In this document: one piece after another, positions 24,972-33,252 of the stretch
Position numbering within the stretch: the stretch's first letter is position 1
How the letters are laid out: the number at the start of each line of letters is the position of its first letter
NCBI GenBank assembly: GCA_031082005.1
Contig: JAVHLR010000001.1
Location: 63,251-127,250 of the forward strand
Source of the DNA: Patescibacteria group bacterium
Lineage (GTDB): Bacteria; Patescibacteriota; Patescibacteriia; 2-12-FULL-60-25
Direction of reading: 5' to 3'
Length of the DNA stretch: 64,000 nucleotides
The notes under the pieces: model-generated
The model's input: the letters and a program-made list of their open reading frames with translations, nothing else
The model's database searches: none
What the model was told of the DNA's origin: nothing
Translations under genes and position numbers: made by a program

Positions 24972-26246
24972 TTACCGAATGGTTGTATCTATCCAGTCTT
25001 CCTTGACCCTGATCGGTAAGGTCAGCGTCGTATTTCCTTCATTCAAAAGTTGTCGATATACATTTACGCGATATGCTGATGCCGCCCAAGCCTCACGCGT
25101 TTCAGGGTCGCTGGCATCCAGCAGCGTCTTTTGTCTCTCATCAAGCATAGCGCCAAGCCAAACATTCTCCGCGATACCTTGGCTTGGATTGCCTTTGACC
25201 TTGGCGCTAGTCCGATCGACTAGCGCATCCAAACCATCCGGATCATCCCCGCCGCCATGCTGGATGATCGTGTCATACATGAACGCTCTAGTTAAAGCCG
25301 ATTTGATCCCCAAACCATCAGCCTTGCTCATTGCAGGCAGATAGTAGAGCTCCTGCGTTATTTCATCTTGGGTGCTTCTGAACAACGGATCAAGCGCTGC
25401 TTTTTGCCACGCTTCAGGATAACCGTCCAGCTCATCGATGTTACCAGATTCTTGATCGGACAGGCGCTCCAGTACAGCTAGAAATGATTTCAGTGGATTG
25501 TTCATCAGCTTATCCGTATAGCGTTTGACGACTAGATAAGCGTCTCCGGTCGCCGTCGTGAACCCGGCTTTTCCGCTGGTATAGCCACGGCCATCTCCCA
25601 AAGCTTCGACCATGGAGTATGAGGGATAGGTTTCTCCACTCTCGAACAAGTTCGTCAGGCCATCCATGGCTTTTTTCTGCGACGCGCTCATCCATTTGTC
25701 GGGTAGATAGTTGTCGCGCGCATCCAGATCCTTTTGTATGGTGTCGACATGGTTCATAGCGGCGTTACGATCGTATGATCCGGCTGCCTCGATAGTCGCA
25801 TCTATCAGGTAGTTCGCAAAGAAGACGTCGGGTACATCGAGCACTTTCTTGTTCCAGTCCCTGCCGTATAAAGATTCTGCCGTGTCTTCATCCTCCACCC
25901 AATGCAAATGTCCGCCTGCGCTTATGGCGTAGACTTTTGGATCGGTTTGGATTTTCACCAACGCTACGCCCGGTCGAATCGTGACATTACCGGCGAGAGG
26001 CAATGCAGACAGCTCACGGTCCGTGATTTTCGTTATGGTCGGGATCTTCCCTTCGGGATGCCATGAATTGAAAGTCGGCTGATTAGGGAAGACGTATCGC
26101 TTTCCATCCTTTCCGACGTAATAAACTGTTGATGCCGTACCTTTGACGAGCATGCCGCTTGTGACTAAAGCTTGCGCGCAACCTGCACTCAAAAAACCCA
26201 GAGCGATGACGCCTGCCGCAAAGTAGATGATTATCCGCGGCCGCAT
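24972..26246 (-). CDS. Secreted GH46 chitosanase with N-terminal Patescibacteria-type domain
   Basis: 424 residues. Signal sequence ending near SAGCAQA (lipobox-like, or signal peptidase I). Residues ~35-150 form a strand-rich domain with YYVGKDGKRYVFPNQPTFNSWH and VYAISAGGHLHWVEDEDTAESLYG, a pattern I associate with exported CPR proteins. Residues ~180-424 match GH46: LFESGETYPSYSMVEALGDGRGYTSGKAGFTTATGDAYLVVKRYTD, then STQDEITQELYYLPAMSKADGLG...YDTIIQHG. In Streptomyces N174 chitosanase the catalytic Glu lies in the AENSS region and the catalytic Asp in GDGRGYT; the Glu of FESGE and the Asp of GDGRGYT occupy those positions. It should endo-cleave chitosan, the deacetylated product expected from the neighbouring genes. 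Confidence 0.85.
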   Translation of the reverse strand: MRPRIIIYFAAGVIALGFLSAGCAQALVTSGMLVKGTASTVYYVGKDGKRYVFPNQPTFNSWHPEGKIPTITKITDRELSALPLAGNVTIRPGVALVKIQTDPKVYAISAGGHLHWVEDEDTAESLYGRDWNKKVLDVPDVFFANYLIDATIEAAGSYDRNAAMNHVDTIQKDLDARDNYLPDKWMSASQKKAMDGLTNLFESGETYPSYSMVEALGDGRGYTSGKAGFTTATGDAYLVVKRYTDKLMNNPLKSFLAVLERLSDQESGNIDELDGYPEAWQKAALDPLFRSTQDEITQELYYLPAMSKADGLGIKSALTRAFMYDTIIQHGGGDDPDGLDALVDRTSAKVKGNPSQGIAENVWLGAMLDERQKTLLDASDPETREAWAASAYRVNVYRQLLNEGNTTLTLPIRVKEDWIDTTIR

Positions 26247-26476
26247 ATACTTTTAAGCTATGCCCACGGGTCTACCATGTCAATACCTAGCTTATCGCTA
26301 TGTATTTCGGATGGCGTTTATTGGAAATCGATTTCAGGTATTCATCCGCATGATGTCGTTCGCATCCTCATTTGTTTTGAAGATCGACGGCGTCAGCTCT
26401 TCATTAATAGATATTCTTCCTCTCGACTCGATCTCTTCATCAAGTCGAAGGGAAGTGGCCAGTCCGACGGAGTGGC

Positions 26477-27244
26477 CTAGAAGTTTCGTTCGCAGACGAA
26501 CAGGTAGTGATGCTCTGGCACGACCGGCAAGTCGACGCCTAAGTCATCTTCATGGATTACTCGCAGACCATGCCGCGCGAAGGTCACACGCCAGGCTTCT
26601 GCCGTCCTGAACTGACCGGGCACGGGAATGTTCGCGCCGGGATGCATACCGCGGTTGTAGATCCAGTCTACGACCGCCTGTGCTTCAAACGGCATATCAC
26701 CATCGACCACCGACTCGATCACGACAAGACGCCGTGCGACCCTGTGGAGGCTCTCGAGTTCAAGATCCGGTTCGTTACAGTGATGCAAGACTGTGATGAC
26801 GAGTGCAGTATCGAACTCGTCCAGGCGAGTCGCCCAACCCTTGTCGAACGGCAGGCTTTTCGCCTCGATACGATAGTCATCCACGTCGAACGTCGTCATC
26901 GATATCCCTTCCGACGTCATCGTCTCTGCGACTTTCCCGTCGCCGCATCCGAAGTCCAATACTTTTGGACCACGGACATGTCTTGCGATCTGCGACTTGA
27001 TGAGTGCAGCACGTCCGGATAGCTTGTCCGATATGACTCGTGCGTACGGGTTGAGGATGTTCCACACCTTCTCTGCAGCGCGCGCTTCATCCTGTTCTGT
27101 CGCGAACACACGCACTATCTGTGCATGGAGTTCGAGCCTTTTACTCTCTTGCTGAAGCTCGTCCAGCATGCGCTGGACCGGTCGCTGGTATATGAGGGGA
27201 TCGGTCGTTGTCATACGCTTGTAAAGTGCGCGTGTTTTTTCCAT
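26477..27244 (-). CDS. SAM-dependent methyltransferase (class I)
   Basis: 255 residues from ATG 27244, with GGAGG at 27251-27255; an upstream frame to 27316 overlaps the promoter. Motif I VLDFGCGDGKVAETM, acidic motif II TFDVDDY, motif IV region FDTALVITVLHHCNEPDLELESLHRVARRLVVIESV. HHC-P replaces the usual DPPY, so the substrate is not an N6-adenine; small molecules, lipids or tRNA are all possible. Helical N-terminal ~80 residues (MEKTRALYKRMTTTDPLIYQRPVQRMLDELQQE) may be a substrate-binding part. Divergent from a TrmB regulator gene; an operator palindrome covers its transcription start. Confidence 0.8.
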   Translation of the reverse strand: MEKTRALYKRMTTTDPLIYQRPVQRMLDELQQESKRLELHAQIVRVFATEQDEARAAEKVWNILNPYARVISDKLSGRAALIKSQIARHVRGPKVLDFGCGDGKVAETMTSEGISMTTFDVDDYRIEAKSLPFDKGWATRLDEFDTALVITVLHHCNEPDLELESLHRVARRLVVIESVVDGDMPFEAQAVVDWIYNRGMHPGANIPVPGQFRTAEAWRVTFARHGLRVIHEDDLGVDLPVVPEHHYLFVCERNF

Positions 27245-27260
27245 GTCATTTACCTCCAAA

Positions 27261-27318
27261 TTGTTGTCATTTAAATGATAACAAAATAAGATACTATAAA
27301 AATTAAGTCTTGTCAAGG
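27261..27318 (-). promoter_or_regulatory. Promoter of methyltransferase gene with palindromic operator
   Basis: Minus strand: -35 TTGACA (27311-27316), 17-base spacer, -10 TATCTT (27288-27293). The near-perfect palindrome at 27261-27284 (TTGTTGTCATTTAAATGATAACAA, key half-site TGTCAT) covers the predicted transcription start. This position fits repression, most likely by the adjacent TrmB. Confidence 0.65.
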
Positions 27319-27361
27319 ATAATCATCTAAATTTAGCCATATTTTATCAAAAATTGACTCA

Positions 27362-27380
27362 TGTCATCATTTATATGACA
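27362..27380. promoter_or_regulatory. Second TGTCAT operator palindrome
   Basis: TGTCATCATTTATATGACA has inverted TGTCAT/ATGACA half-sites. Additional TGTCAT half-sites stand at 27427 and 27444, just before the TrmB start, so the regulator probably controls both divergent genes. Confidence 0.55.
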
Positions 27381-27449
27381 ATACAATTTAGAAAAATCAT
27401 CTTGAAATAGGCAAAAAATTTCAACTTGTCATTAACTCGTGATTGTCAT

Positions 27450-28220
27450 ATGTTCAGTGCCATATCGACCCTAGAAGAATCCGGTTTCAGCCATAATGAA
27501 TCGTTGGTCTATATCGCCCTTCTCGAAAGCGGCACGACCAACGCCGGGTCGCTAATCAAAAAGACCGGTCTGCATCGTCAGATTGTTTATCAGGCTTTAG
27601 GCTCGCTTGAGAGTAAGGGCTACGTCATTCCTTCAACCAAAAAAGGAAAAAAGCATTTTCAAGCAGCGTCACCTGAAGGCATAATCCGTGCCCAAGAAGA
27701 GCGGACTGAACGGGTGAGGTCGGTTCTGCCCGAACTGCTGGCGCTCAAGGCGCGTTCGCTTGATGCAGTCGAAGTAAGGACGCTTTATGGCCACGAGGGT
27801 TTTGTCTCCAACCTGAAAGACGTGATCGAGTCCGCTGCCCGTACCGACAGAACCATGCGTATCATCGGAGGTGCTCCTGATAAATATTTCTACTCGATGA
27901 TAGGTGGATGGTATGACGATTACGTCGCACTTCTGCAGAAGAACCACGTAGTGAAAAAACTGATATCACCGGAAAGCTATTCGAGCGAATTCAAGAAGAA
28001 TTTCGCTTTAGAGAAAGGGAATGAGTTGAGGACAATGGCTTTCGGACTATCTTCGCCGACATACACCCGCATCACCCCCGAGTTGATGACCATGGAGATA
28101 TACATTGAGGGTCGTGATATGACGATAATCCAAATCAGGAACAAGGCCATTGCACAAGGATATCTGGAGCACTTCAACCTTCTTTGGGGGCAAGCGAAAG
28201 AATATATCCCCGTAAAGTGA
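27450..28220 (+). CDS. TrmB-family transcriptional regulator
   Basis: 256 residues from ATG 27450 (TTG 27426 is an alternative start). N-terminal winged HTH: ISTLEESGFSHNESLVYIALLESGTTNAGSLIKKTGLHRQIVYQALGSLESKGYV. The rest has the TrmB-type ligand-binding domain pattern: VRTLYGHEGFVSNLKDVIESAARTDRTMRIIGGAPDKYFYSMIGGWYDDYVALLQKN. TrmB family proteins bind sugars or other small molecules and act as repressors or activators; they are frequent in archaea and CPR bacteria. Divergent from the methyltransferase gene, with TGTCAT palindromes between. A different paralogue is encoded at 41846-42760. Confidence 0.88.
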   Translation: MFSAISTLEESGFSHNESLVYIALLESGTTNAGSLIKKTGLHRQIVYQALGSLESKGYVIPSTKKGKKHFQAASPEGIIRAQEERTERVRSVLPELLALKARSLDAVEVRTLYGHEGFVSNLKDVIESAARTDRTMRIIGGAPDKYFYSMIGGWYDDYVALLQKNHVVKKLISPESYSSEFKKNFALEKGNELRTMAFGLSSPTYTRITPELMTMEIYIEGRDMTIIQIRNKAIAQGYLEHFNLLWGQAKEYIPVK

Positions 28221-28247
28221 TCTGAAAAAGTCGCTTTAAAATGAATT

Positions 28248-28276
28248 CCGCCTCGGAGTAAGACCGAGGCGGTTTT
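28248..28276 (+). terminator. Terminator after TrmB gene
   Basis: CCGCCTCGG / CCGAGGCGG with loop AGTAAGA and TTTT, ~28 bases past the stop. Probably also the end signal for the convergent small lipoprotein gene. Confidence 0.85.
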
Positions 28277-28301
28277 ATGTCGGGCGCAGTGCGAAAGAGT
28301 A

Positions 28302-28625
28302 TCAGCGCGTATTCACCGTTTTGGGGCACAGTTCGCGCGCAGCACCGATCGCTGTTCGGTTGCCCTTGTCGGGTGCGTCGGGCGAGTAGGGGATATTGAT
28401 GTCTCCGGGAGGCGAGTCGATCAGCGTGATTTGGGGAGGATCATCCCAAGGACGCGGAAGTTGTTGCCCGGGCAGCGCCACCTCCCCGGGCGGGTCCTGT
28501 GGTTGTGCGACAGTCGGCGGCTCGTTGAGTGTTGTCCTCATGGCCGTGCCACCATTTTCAGTTTGGGTGCATGCGTTCGCGAGCGTGAACGCTGCCAGGC
28601 CGATGATCAAGATCGTGTTCTGCAT
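28302..28625 (-). CDS. Small Pro-rich lipoprotein
   Basis: 107 residues from ATG 28625 (the open frame extends to 28865 but reads through a region that looks non-coding). MQNTILIIGLAAFTLANACTQ is a lipoprotein signal with Cys as lipobox end. The mature protein is short and Pro/Asp-rich (LNEPPTVAQPQDPPGEVALPGQQLPRPWDDPPQ), ends with ARELCPKTVNTR, and has no recognisable fold. Function unknown. Confidence 0.55.
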   Translation of the reverse strand: MQNTILIIGLAAFTLANACTQTENGGTAMRTTLNEPPTVAQPQDPPGEVALPGQQLPRPWDDPPQITLIDSPPGDINIPYSPDAPDKGNRTAIGAARELCPKTVNTR

Positions 28626-28933
28626 TCTGTTTGCCTTATCCTTTTTTTGTTTGCTTTCGTGTGCGCCAGCTTTTCGAGGTGCGTGAGGCGCAATGTAGCC
28701 GATAGCGTTGAATCTGTCATAGTTTTTTACGTATTTTGGAACGTCTTGATATCTTTGTGTAATAAAAGCCTTTCCTTCAAACTCAAATACGGTAGAAATA
28801 ATATGTAATGCTTCATTACGGAATATCCAGAAAACACTCCGGACGCCCCGCAATCGCTTCCCCATCCCTTGAATTAGTGGGCATAGTCTGATATCACGGA
28901 GGCTGCCCTTTCGTAGAAAAAAGGAAAGTTACA
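28626..28933. other. Intergenic region, divergent promoters
   Basis: 308 bases. For the rightward gene a weak sigma70-like site reads TTGAAT (28869) - 17 - TATCAC (28892), with GGAAAG just before ATG 28934. No promoter for the leftward lipoprotein stood out. No RNA gene seen. Confidence 0.4.
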
Positions 28934-29728
28934 ATGGACGAACTACTCCGCTCTTCGATGGGTTGGGAGCTTAAGCTCCCGATCCTGCTCGCGCCGGGTG
29001 TCGTCATCGGCATCTTCATGCTGTTCTTTTTCAACAAACGCCGGCTTGCCCGTTTGAGCCAGGTTCCGTTGTGCGGACCCAACTGGTTGACGCTATGGAG
29101 CCTGTTGTTCTACTGGATCGGAATGGCTGTTTTTTTGACGGTCAGTCCGTACTTCGGCCTTCAGCTCGTAGTCGTGAGCTGTCTGATGGACGTTTTCGAC
29201 GGCAAGATGAGCGTCGCTATGGCCGAACTCGGCATTATTCGCACCGCTATCGATCGCTGGATCGGCAAATGGCTGGATCCGCTGGTCGATAAGTTGCGTG
29301 TCGTGCCGACGCTCGTCATATTCTGCGTGCTCGGCGGCATCAGTCATTGGGTCGTTCTCTTCGTGGCCCTACCTGAACTCATCGGCACATTCTGCCGCGA
29401 GCCCTTCACCACCATCCCGGCACTCCGTGGTTATCCAAGCGTGATCACCTTCAAGGCGCGGCTCCGGGCTGAGGCACTCAAGAGCCTGGAGAACGAATCC
29501 AAGGCGACTGTCATCGGAAAGATGAAGACCTTGTTCCAGGACCTTGGGCTCATCGCCTTCGTCCCGTTCTACCTCCACTGGAACGTTCAGCCGATCGCTG
29601 ACTATGTTTTTCTCGCCACCGTTCCTTTGGGCGTATTGAGTATCGTTTCGCGTAAGCTTAACGTGGCATGGCTGAAGCGCCTGCTCTCACGCGCCGACCC
29701 CTACTTCAAGCATCAAGACATCCTCTGA
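28934..29728 (+). CDS. CDP-alcohol phosphatidyltransferase-like membrane protein, variant motif
   Basis: 264 residues, five to six TM segments. Family signature D-x2-D-G-x2-A-R-x8-G-x3-D-x3-D is recognisable but altered: DVFDG ... RWIGKWLDPLVDKL. The first and second Asp and the G-x3-D-x3-D end are kept, but the A-R pair is missing (GKMS) and the spacing is about eight residues longer. These enzymes transfer a phosphoalcohol between CDP-alcohol or CDP-diacylglycerol and an acceptor for phospholipid synthesis. The altered motif leaves the substrate unknown. RBS GGAAAG at 28919-28924. Monocistronic, between two terminators. Confidence 0.65.
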   Translation: MDELLRSSMGWELKLPILLAPGVVIGIFMLFFFNKRRLARLSQVPLCGPNWLTLWSLLFYWIGMAVFLTVSPYFGLQLVVVSCLMDVFDGKMSVAMAELGIIRTAIDRWIGKWLDPLVDKLRVVPTLVIFCVLGGISHWVVLFVALPELIGTFCREPFTTIPALRGYPSVITFKARLRAEALKSLENESKATVIGKMKTLFQDLGLIAFVPFYLHWNVQPIADYVFLATVPLGVLSIVSRKLNVAWLKRLLSRADPYFKHQDIL

Positions 29729-29736
29729 TGCGCCCC

Positions 29737-29765
29737 CGCCCGACGGTTCTCCCGCCGGGCGTTGC
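29737..29765 (+). terminator. Terminator after CDP-alcohol transferase-like gene
   Basis: CGCCCGaCGG / CCGcCGGGCG stem with one mismatch, loop TTCTCC, then TTGCCGTTT. Moderate strength. Confidence 0.55.
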
Positions 29766-29852
29766 CGTTTAACCGATGTTCTCACTTGTTATGCACACCG
29801 TATTCGATTGACACCATGCTCAATCCGTGAGAGCTGTGGTATAAAGACACCC

Positions 29853-31673
29853 ATGCTTGAGCTGCTCAAAAAACATTTCGGCTACGCTGAATTCCGTCCG
29901 TTGCAGCGTGAGATAATCGAACACTGTATCGCCGGAAAGGACGCTCTGGTCCTCATGCCAACTGGCGGGGGAAAGTCGCTATGTTATCAATTGCCGGCTT
30001 TGAGGTTCAGCGGTCTCACCATCGTCGTGTCGCCTCTCATCGCTCTCATGAAAGACCAGGTAGATGCTTTGCGTGCCAACGGCATTCCGGCCGCCTACGC
30101 GAACAGTAGCTTATCCAAATCCGAGATCGTACAAGTCGAGAAAGAGGCAGCAAGCGGTAAACTGAAGCTGCTCTATCTCTCGCCCGAACGCTTGGCCATG
30201 TCATCCGTCATCGATTTTCTGCGGACGCTCAATATCAGCCTATTCGCTATCGACGAAGCGCATTGCATCTCCGAATGGGGTCATGATTTCCGTCCTGATT
30301 ATCGCAACTTGAGTGCACTGCGCCGGCTCTTCCCGTCGACGCCGATCATCGCACTCACGGCAACGGCCAATGCCCGCGTCCGCGATGACATCGTGAGTCA
30401 GCTTAAGCTTGATGGCGGTCGGATTTTCCAATCCAGCTTCAATCGCGCCAACCTGACTTACCGAGTCATTCCCAAGAAGCGCGCTTTCGAACATCTTCTC
30501 GGAGAAATTCGTGAACGAACTGGCCAATCCGCCATCGTCTATTGCTTTTCGCGCAAAGGAGCAGAAAAAGTCGCCGCCGATTTACGGGCTAATGGCATCA
30601 ACGCGGCCGCATATCACGCAGGTCTGACTTCCGACGAACGTTCACGTATCCAAGAACGCTTCATCCGCGACCAGGTTCCGATCATTACCGCTACGATCGC
30701 CTTCGGCATGGGCATCGATAAACCCGATGTGCGCCTGGTCGTCCATATGGATCTGCCCAAATCCGTCGAAGGCTATTACCAGGAGACGGGCCGCGCCGGA
30801 CGCGACGGGTTGCCGAGCGATTGTCTTTTGTTCTATTCCACCGGAGATCGTTTCAAGCACGAATATTTCATCCGCGAGATGTCCGACGAGCGTGAGAAGC
30901 AGCATGCACGTCGACAGCTCCAGGATGTCATGACCTATTCCGAACTCAAGACATGTCGACGCAGATATCTGCTCGCATATTTCGGTGAAGGGAGTCGCGA
31001 GGATAATTGCGGAGGCTGCGATATCTGTCTGCCGCCACGCGAAAAACGAACTCTTAAGGCCGAAGCTGAATCTGATTTCGATAGCGAACTCTTCGAGCTG
31101 CTGCGCGCCGAACGCCGCACCCTGGCTGAACAGCGCGGAGTCCCGCCATATGTCATCTTCGGCGATCGGACACTACAAGAGATGTCGCGTAATTATCCGC
31201 AGAGCCTTGAGTGCATGTCCAGGATTTTTGGCGTAGGCAAAGAGAAACTATCTCAATACGGCGGACGCTTCCTGCGGATCATCAGCACCTATGCCGAGTC
31301 AAAAGGACTCAAGGAACGCGAAAGCACCACGACCGTCCGCGTACGTCGTCCTAAGCGGGCGATTTCGGAAACCGTCTTCACCACGACGCAGCTATTCCAA
31401 GCCGGAAAAACGATCGAACAAATCGCGCTCCTGCGGAAATTAAGCTCCGGCACCGTCCTGCAGCATCTCGAAGAAGCGCAACAGCGCGGCATGGAATTGG
31501 ACGTCTCATCCATCCGCTTTCCATCTGAAGAAAGATATCGCCGCATCGCAGCTGCCTTCGAAAAAGCCGGTACTTTCACGCTCACCCCGGTGCGCAACAT
31601 CCTTGGCGAGTCTTTCGGCTATGATGAATTGCGTTTGGCCCGCATCATGATCAAAGCGACATCAACCGGCTGA
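29853..31673 (+). CDS. recQ: RecQ-family DNA helicase
   Basis: 606 residues from ATG 29853. Superfamily 2 helicase motifs: I GGGKSLCYQLPA, II AIDEAHCISEWGHDFRPDY, III ALTATAN, V AFGMGIDKPDVR, VI YYQETGRAGRDG. Then the RecQ zinc domain (CRRRYLLAYFGEG...NCGGCDIC), the winged-helix/HRDC region (SELFELLRAERRTLAEQRGVPPYVIFGDRTLQEM) and a C-terminal HTH (TTQLFQAGKTIEQIALLRKLSSGTVLQHLEEA). All domains of the long RecQ form are present. It unwinds 3'-5' DNA in recombination and repair. RBS not obvious; a TATAAA stands ten bases before the start, so the mRNA may be nearly leaderless. Confidence 0.93.
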   Translation: MLELLKKHFGYAEFRPLQREIIEHCIAGKDALVLMPTGGGKSLCYQLPALRFSGLTIVVSPLIALMKDQVDALRANGIPAAYANSSLSKSEIVQVEKEAASGKLKLLYLSPERLAMSSVIDFLRTLNISLFAIDEAHCISEWGHDFRPDYRNLSALRRLFPSTPIIALTATANARVRDDIVSQLKLDGGRIFQSSFNRANLTYRVIPKKRAFEHLLGEIRERTGQSAIVYCFSRKGAEKVAADLRANGINAAAYHAGLTSDERSRIQERFIRDQVPIITATIAFGMGIDKPDVRLVVHMDLPKSVEGYYQETGRAGRDGLPSDCLLFYSTGDRFKHEYFIREMSDEREKQHARRQLQDVMTYSELKTCRRRYLLAYFGEGSREDNCGGCDICLPPREKRTLKAEAESDFDSELFELLRAERRTLAEQRGVPPYVIFGDRTLQEMSRNYPQSLECMSRIFGVGKEKLSQYGGRFLRIISTYAESKGLKERESTTTVRVRRPKRAISETVFTTTQLFQAGKTIEQIALLRKLSSGTVLQHLEEAQQRGMELDVSSIRFPSEERYRRIAAAFEKAGTFTLTPVRNILGESFGYDELRLARIMIKATSTG

Positions 31674-31722
31674 ATCTCGTTCTAGCCCTGGTCGGACAAA
31701 TGATTTATCATGTCCTTGTGTT

Positions 31723-32181
31723 ATGAATTTCAATAAGAATCCGTTTGATGGTTTTTTATCAGTATCCGAACAACGCGAAAATGCGCAGCGTTTGATCCCC
31801 GAATCAGAATACCGTATCGACTTTGCGCGTTCTTCCGGTCCAGGCGGGCAAAAGGTGAACAAGACTTCGAGCAAAGCCGTCTTGCATTGGGATGTCGGAG
31901 CTTCATCCGTCTTGACTGAAGAGGAGAAAGCGATCGTCCGCGAACGTCTGGCCAATCGCATCAACAAAGAAGGGGAGTTGGTGCTCGACTCTGATAGGCT
32001 CCGTTCGCAATTCCGCAACCGTACCGATGTCGTAGACCTTCTCAATCGTCTCGTCAATGAAGTCCTGACTCCTCAAGCCGAACGCATCCCGACGCGACCG
32101 ACACGCGCATCAAAAGAAAGACGCCTGGACGAAAAATATAGGCAAGCGCAAAAAAAGAGATCTCGCAGAAATGAAGAATAG
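31723..32181 (+). CDS. arfB: Ribosome-rescue peptidyl-tRNA hydrolase ArfB (GGQ domain)
   Basis: 152 residues. The catalytic loop reads SSGPGGQKVNKTSSKA, with the GGQ tripeptide that hydrolyses peptidyl-tRNA. It lacks the stop-codon recognition domains of RF1/RF2, and its basic C-terminal tail (RPTRASKERRLDEKYRQAQKKRSRRNEE) fits the mRNA-channel tail of ArfB. It rescues ribosomes stalled on mRNAs with no stop codon. Overlaps nothing; 49 bases after recQ and possibly co-transcribed. Confidence 0.9.
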   Translation: MNFNKNPFDGFLSVSEQRENAQRLIPESEYRIDFARSSGPGGQKVNKTSSKAVLHWDVGASSVLTEEEKAIVRERLANRINKEGELVLDSDRLRSQFRNRTDVVDLLNRLVNEVLTPQAERIPTRPTRASKERRLDEKYRQAQKKRSRRNEE

Positions 32182-32200
32182 CCCAGTGGGCTATTTCTTC
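32173..32200. terminator. Bidirectional terminator over both stop codons
   Basis: Stem GAAGAATAGCCC / GGGCTATTTCTTC with loop AGT. Because it covers the arfB stop (32179-32181) and the stop of the convergent glycosyltransferase (32191-32193), transcription is terminated in both directions at the same site. Confidence 0.75.
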
Positions 32201-33252
32201 TTGGTTCGAGTCCGGTTTTTCGCTTTTGAACTCTTCGCAATGATCCTTTCGTACACCTTCAGGTATCCCGTCGTCATTTTCTGTTGGCTGAAGAATGTTT
32301 CGGCGCGCTGTCGTGTTGCGTTGCGGCTTATCTTGTCGATGGCTTTTATGGCTTTGACCATCCCGGCCACGCTGTCCACGATGTAGCCCGTCTCTTTGTC
32401 TTGCACGACCTCCGGGACAGAACCCTTGTTCCACGCGATGACCGGCGTACCGCAAGACATGGCCTCGATCATCACCAGCCCGAAGGTTTCGTCGAACTGC
32501 GTCGGGAAAAGCAGACCCTTGGCGTTCTTGAGCCAGTCTATCTTATGCTCAAAGTCGGCTTCACCGATGTAGCGGATCGTTTTTCCGTTGATTTCTGGTT
32601 CGATGGATTTATGCCAGTAGCCTTCTGTCGGATAACTGCGTCCGGCGATCACGAGATTCACGCCAGCTGCCTTGGCGGCTTCGATCGCGAAATGTACGCC
32701 TTTGTCTTCAGTGACTCTGCCGAGGTACAGGAAATAGTCCTGCGGAAATTTATTGAACCCAAAGAGTTCCGTATCGACTCCGTGATAGATATTCGCCGTC
32801 CAGTTGAGTTCCGGCATGTGCAGCCGTTGCGCATGGCTGAACGAAACATAATTCAGATTGCGATAGCGGAGCAGGAAGGGCTTAATCTCTTCTCTGATCG
32901 GGCTATGGATCGAGATTACGGTCGGCGTTTCCGTGAGCCGTGCATAGAACGAGCTCAAAAGCGAAAAATGGCTATGGATGATGTCGAAACTGTTGGCTTT
33001 TTCATAGCATTCGCTGATGAGCGAGTGGATATGATAGCGCTGTATGTCGGCGGGCAGCTGTCGTACGTCGTTCGCCGAGTCAGTGACGCTGTGCAGTTTT
33101 CCCAGGGTCTGCGAATCGCCCGCCGCATAAAGATGCGTTTCATGTCCCTGTTTGACGAAAGCGTCGGTCAGGGCGTTTACGTGCGAATAGATTGCCTGGT
33201 TGGAACGAGACCCTACTGGGTACAGGCTGGAGACGAGTTGTGCGATTCTCAT
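32191..33252 (-). CDS. GT4-family glycosyltransferase (GT-B fold)
   Basis: 353 residues. N-terminal Rossmann domain (MRIAQLVSSLYPVGSRSNQAIYSHVNALTDAFVKQGHETHLYA), then the nucleotide-sugar domain with YLGRVTEDKGVHFAIEAAKAAG and the E-x7-E motif FDETFGLVMIEAMSCGTPVIA. This is a retaining glycosyltransferase that adds sugar from a nucleotide donor, for a cell-surface glycan. Overlaps the upstream glycosyltransferase by four bases, so the pair is co-translated and likely acts on the same product. Basic C-terminal tail (KAKNRTRTKKK). Confidence 0.9.
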   Translation of the reverse strand: MRIAQLVSSLYPVGSRSNQAIYSHVNALTDAFVKQGHETHLYAAGDSQTLGKLHSVTDSANDVRQLPADIQRYHIHSLISECYEKANSFDIIHSHFSLLSSFYARLTETPTVISIHSPIREEIKPFLLRYRNLNYVSFSHAQRLHMPELNWTANIYHGVDTELFGFNKFPQDYFLYLGRVTEDKGVHFAIEAAKAAGVNLVIAGRSYPTEGYWHKSIEPEINGKTIRYIGEADFEHKIDWLKNAKGLLFPTQFDETFGLVMIEAMSCGTPVIAWNKGSVPEVVQDKETGYIVDSVAGMVKAIKAIDKISRNATRQRAETFFSQQKMTTGYLKVYERIIAKSSKAKNRTRTKKK

